A program made the translations under genes and the position numbers. Source: Alphaproteobacteria bacterium casp-alpha6 (GTDB lineage Bacteria; Pseudomonadota; Alphaproteobacteria; Rhodobacterales; Rhodobacteraceae). Taken from it: DNA of 46,079 bases. Position 1 is the first letter of the stretch, and each line of letters opens with the position of its first letter. This document shows, in pieces, positions 43,813 through 46,079 of this stretch. Location of the stretch: NCBI GenBank assembly GCA_001510135.1, contig LFER01000062.1, positions 1 through 46,079 of the forward strand, in the 5' to 3' direction. A model generated the notes under the pieces. That model saw nothing but the letters and a program-made list of their open reading frames with translations. It ran no database searches and was not told the DNA's origin.

Positions 43813-44898
43813 ATGGCATTAGGTCCTTCGATACAGGAACAAATATCGCGTGCACGCGCTGATTTGCGCATGGGCGTGCCCGTTGTTTTGGAGATGGGTC
43901 AAACCGCGCTTCTTGTGCCGGCTGAAACATTGACCCACGAGCGCCTCTCACATCTAAGACAAATCGCAGAGGAAATGCTCTTGGTTCTCAGCGCGAAACG
44001 CGCTGCGACGCTTAAATTTGCCGCATATGATGGAGATTTGGCCAGAGTCTTTGTGCCGCAAGAGGCTGATACTGCATGGATCAAAGCGATGGCTGATCCC
44101 TCTTCTGATTTAAAGACGCCCCTCAAAGGACCATTCCAGTGCAAACGCGACGGGCCACCAATCGTGGAACGTTTTGCATTAAATCTGGTCAAATCGGCAC
44201 ATCTTTTGCCAACAGCTTTGATCACCTATACTGGGCAATCTGAGGCCGCGTCATTTAGCGGTCTGACACGTTTACCCGTGGAGACAGCATATCCTCACCT
44301 GAGTGAAGCGGCTATCCTGTCAGATATTATTTCCGCCCGCCTGCCAATTTCTGCCGCCCCAAAGGGACATCTGCATGTGTTTCGACCAGACAACGGGGCG
44401 GAAGAACATTATGCAATGGAAATCGGAAAACCAGAGCGCAGCGAACCCGTTTTGGTAAGACTGCATTCCGCCTGCTTTACAGGAGATGTCTTGGGCAGTT
44501 TGAAATGTGACTGCGGGGCGCAGTTGCGCGGTGCGCTTGATCAGATGGGACAAACTGGACAGGGCGTATTGTTATACCTCAACCAAGAAGGGCGCGGAAT
44601 TGGCATGGCAAATAAAATGCGCGCCTACTCTTTGCAGGATGAAGGCTTTGATACAGTTGAAGCAAACCATCGCCTAGGGTTTGAAGATGATGAACGGGAT
44701 TTCAGAATTGGCGCCTCTATTCTCAAAGAAATGGGAATCCACGACATCCGCCTTATGACCAACAATCCGGCCAAAATTTTGATGATGGAAAAAAACGGTG
44801 TGAAAGTGCATGAACGCGTGCCCTTGGTTTTGGGTGAAAATCCGGTAAATGCGCATTACCTTGCCACAAAGGCGCGCAAATCAGGCCACCTTTTGTGA
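43813..44898 (+). CDS. ribA: GTP cyclohydrolase II (RibA)
   Basis: RibA opens the ring of GTP in the first committed step of riboflavin synthesis. The product has 361 residues, with a C-terminal catalytic domain (about 205-361): VRLHSACFTGDVLGSLKCDCGAQL (quoted in parts: HSACFTGDVLG, KCDCGAQL) with zinc ligands Cys221, Cys232 and Cys234, LYLNQEGRGIGMANKMRAY and MTNNPAKILMMEKNGV. The N-terminal 180 residues are longer than in E. coli RibA (196 total) but normal for this alphaproteobacterial type. AGGTG lies three bases before ATG 43813. I see no FMN riboswitch in the 192-bp upstream region. It overlaps the L,D-transpeptidase gene by 4 bp (GTGA). Confidence 0.95.
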   Translation: MALGPSIQEQISRARADLRMGVPVVLEMGQTALLVPAETLTHERLSHLRQIAEEMLLVLSAKRAATLKFAAYDGDLARVFVPQEADTAWIKAMADPSSDLKTPLKGPFQCKRDGPPIVERFALNLVKSAHLLPTALITYTGQSEAASFSGLTRLPVETAYPHLSEAAILSDIISARLPISAAPKGHLHVFRPDNGAEEHYAMEIGKPERSEPVLVRLHSACFTGDVLGSLKCDCGAQLRGALDQMGQTGQGVLLYLNQEGRGIGMANKMRAYSLQDEGFDTVEANHRLGFEDDERDFRIGASILKEMGIHDIRLMTNNPAKILMMEKNGVKVHERVPLVLGENPVNAHYLATKARKSGHLL

Positions 44899-45419
44899 CA
44901 CAAAGACCGCACCATATCTATATCACGCCTCTCGGAGCCCGAATGGGCAGCACAGTCTACCCCTGCAGCATTGGCAAAAACGGAACGACGCTGCGCAAAA
45001 AAGAGGGCGATGGCGCAACACCAGAAGGCGTGCATGACATCATCGGGCTGCTTTACCGCCCCGACCGAATTGATAAACCAACAGATTGGGCTATCCCCAT
45101 CCGGCCTCGCGACATTTGGTCGGATGACGGCACGGATCCTGATTACAACATGATGGGGCGGGCTCCAAGCCGCTTTAGTCATGAGCGGTTGTTTCGCGCC
45201 GATCCCCTTTATGATCTTGTTTTGCTGACAAATTGGAATTGGCCTTATGCCGTCAAAGGACGTGGATCAGCGATATTCCTGCACCGTTGGCGTAAGCCGG
45301 GTCATCCAACGGAAGGCTGTATCGCATTTGACGCGCAGCACTTGAGACAGATCTCAGAACGCATACGCTTTGGCACAAAAATTATTGTCCTCCCCCAGAG
45401 ACGCGGTCCCCAAAGATAG
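44895..45419 (+). CDS. YkuD-type L,D-transpeptidase-family protein
   Basis: The product has 174 residues from GTG 44895, which overlaps the ribA stop. The catalytic motif is H130 ... TEGC with Cys142 (IFLHRWRKPGHPTEGCIAF); the classic form is S/T-H-G-C, here Thr-Glu-Gly-Cys. Upstream motifs are CSIGKNGTTLRKKEGDGATPEG and DWAIPIRPRDIWSDD, quoted in part. L,D-transpeptidases make 3-3 crosslinks or attach proteins to peptidoglycan. It has no obvious signal peptide, unlike exported relatives, so its location is uncertain. Its end overlaps that of the convergent YggS gene by 38 bp. Confidence 0.88.
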   Translation: MTQRPHHIYITPLGARMGSTVYPCSIGKNGTTLRKKEGDGATPEGVHDIIGLLYRPDRIDKPTDWAIPIRPRDIWSDDGTDPDYNMMGRAPSRFSHERLFRADPLYDLVLLTNWNWPYAVKGRGSAIFLHRWRKPGHPTEGCIAFDAQHLRQISERIRFGTKIIVLPQRRGPQR

Positions 45420-46044
45420 CCGACCCAACCCTGATATGTGTCGCCCCATGGGCGACTGCCAATTCAAAATCGCCCGACATGCCCATCGATAGTCCGGAAA
45501 GCCCGTTATTTTCGGCAATTTTTGCAAGAAGCGCAAAATGATGCGTGGGATCTTCTTCTGCAGGTGGAATGCACATCACGCCTTTGAGCGGCAAATCCAG
45601 TGCCCTGCAGTCTTTGACAAACGCATCCGCCTCTTGTGGCAGAATACCTGCTTTTTGCGGCTCAAGTCCTGTATTTACCTGTATGAAAATCTCGGGGCAT
45701 CGTCCTAAGTCCTGCGCAATACGCGCGATTGACGTGCTGAGTTTTGGGCGATCCACAGAATGGATGGCATCAAAAAGCTCCATAGCTTGACGGGTTTTAT
45801 TACTTTGCAACGGTCCGATAAGGTGCAATTCTACGCCGTCAAATGCCTCTTTGAAGGCTGGCCATTTTCCCAAAGCCTCTTGTACACGGTTTTCGCCAAA
45901 AACCCGATGACCCTCTGAAAGCACCGCATGAACCCTTTCATTGGGCTGAACTTTTGAAACAGCAATAAGTTTTGTGCTGCCAATTTTCCGACCGTTTGCG
46001 CGTTCCGCTGCTTGTAATCGCTCAGTGATGCCTTGAAGTGACAT
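45382..46044 (-). CDS. YggS-family PLP-binding homeostasis protein
   Basis: The product has 220 residues, the usual size of the YggS/PROSC (PLPHP) family, which binds PLP and helps amino-acid and vitamin B6 balance but has no known catalytic reaction. The PLP Lys is Lys31 in LIAVSKVQP. Further motifs are VFGENRVQEA, LHLIGPLQSNKTRQA, IQVNTGLEPQKAG and LSMGMSGDFELAVAHGATHIRVGSAIFG, quoted in parts. The start ATG 46044 lies 35 bases from the window edge. It converges with the L,D-transpeptidase gene, with a 38-bp overlap. Confidence 0.94.
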   Translation of the reverse strand: MSLQGITERLQAAERANGRKIGSTKLIAVSKVQPNERVHAVLSEGHRVFGENRVQEALGKWPAFKEAFDGVELHLIGPLQSNKTRQAMELFDAIHSVDRPKLSTSIARIAQDLGRCPEIFIQVNTGLEPQKAGILPQEADAFVKDCRALDLPLKGVMCIPPAEEDPTHHFALLAKIAENNGLSGLSMGMSGDFELAVAHGATHIRVGSAIFGDRVSGGGQ

Positions 46045-46079
46045 AATTTTCCCCTTTGCCCTCTAACATAATACCGCGC

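Overview
The window is chromosomal DNA from an alphaproteobacterium, most likely a low-GC marine member of the Rhodobacterales (Roseobacter-type). The grounds are the housekeeping neighbourhood (ftsK, lolA, xth, a thioredoxin-TPR protein, a Trm112-like protein, ubiH-type monooxygenase, ribA with an L,D-transpeptidase), a Core-2/I-branching glycosyltransferase relic beside a sulfotransferase, and protein features typical of that order. Species cannot be named from the sequence. No stretch longer than 300 bases lacks a gene, and I see no tRNA, rRNA, CRISPR array or insertion sequence.

Positions 1-19448 are a flagellar export/basal-body island under sigma-54 control. At the left edge is the C-terminus of RpoN, with an intact RpoN box, on the + strand. 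Facing it on the - strand is one long array. In transcription order it reads: enhancer-binding protein, fliE, F, G, H, I, J, K, L, M, N, O, P, Q, R, flhB, then four unrecognised genes (small two-TM protein, Cys-rich mini-protein, bitopic coiled-coil protein, PDZ/TM protein). A second enhancer-binding protein is divergent at 18351. The two activators are complementary: the - strand one has an N-terminal domain but no DNA-binding HTH, while the + strand one has a C-terminal HTH but no N-terminal domain. This resembles the FleQ/FleT hetero-oligomer of Rhodobacter sphaeroides. Three well-formed -24/-12 promoters (before the activator-fliE unit, before fliK and before fliO) divide the array into sigma-54 transcription units. 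The fliE-to-flhB order is the gammaproteobacterial type.

Positions 19467-31285 carry mixed genes: an NDUFS6-like zinc protein, a HIT hydrolase, a glycosyltransferase broken by two in-frame stops, a sulfotransferase, adenosine kinase and endonuclease III (overlapping), an Ada-like methyltransferase/regulator, an OmpA-type lipoprotein, a thiolase, a STAS/HATPase partner-switching pair, a gamma-glutamyltransferase-family enzyme, HspQ and a lysozyme-like lipoprotein. Positions 31398-46079 carry lolA, ftsK, an aminotransferase, an amidase, a ubiquinone-type hydroxylase, Trm112-like and LON-domain proteins, thioredoxin-TPR, exonuclease III, a VOC protein, a soxR broken by one TGA at a conserved Trp position, a response regulator, ribA, an L,D-transpeptidase and a YggS-family protein.

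The observations most worth a second look are the split activator pair with its three promoters, the four-gene unknown tail of the flagellar array (one member could be a MotF-like motor protein), the interrupted soxR next to an intact SoxR-type operator, and a compact candidate small RNA (about 42799-42875) with its own promoter, a CCTCCC stretch and a strong terminator.
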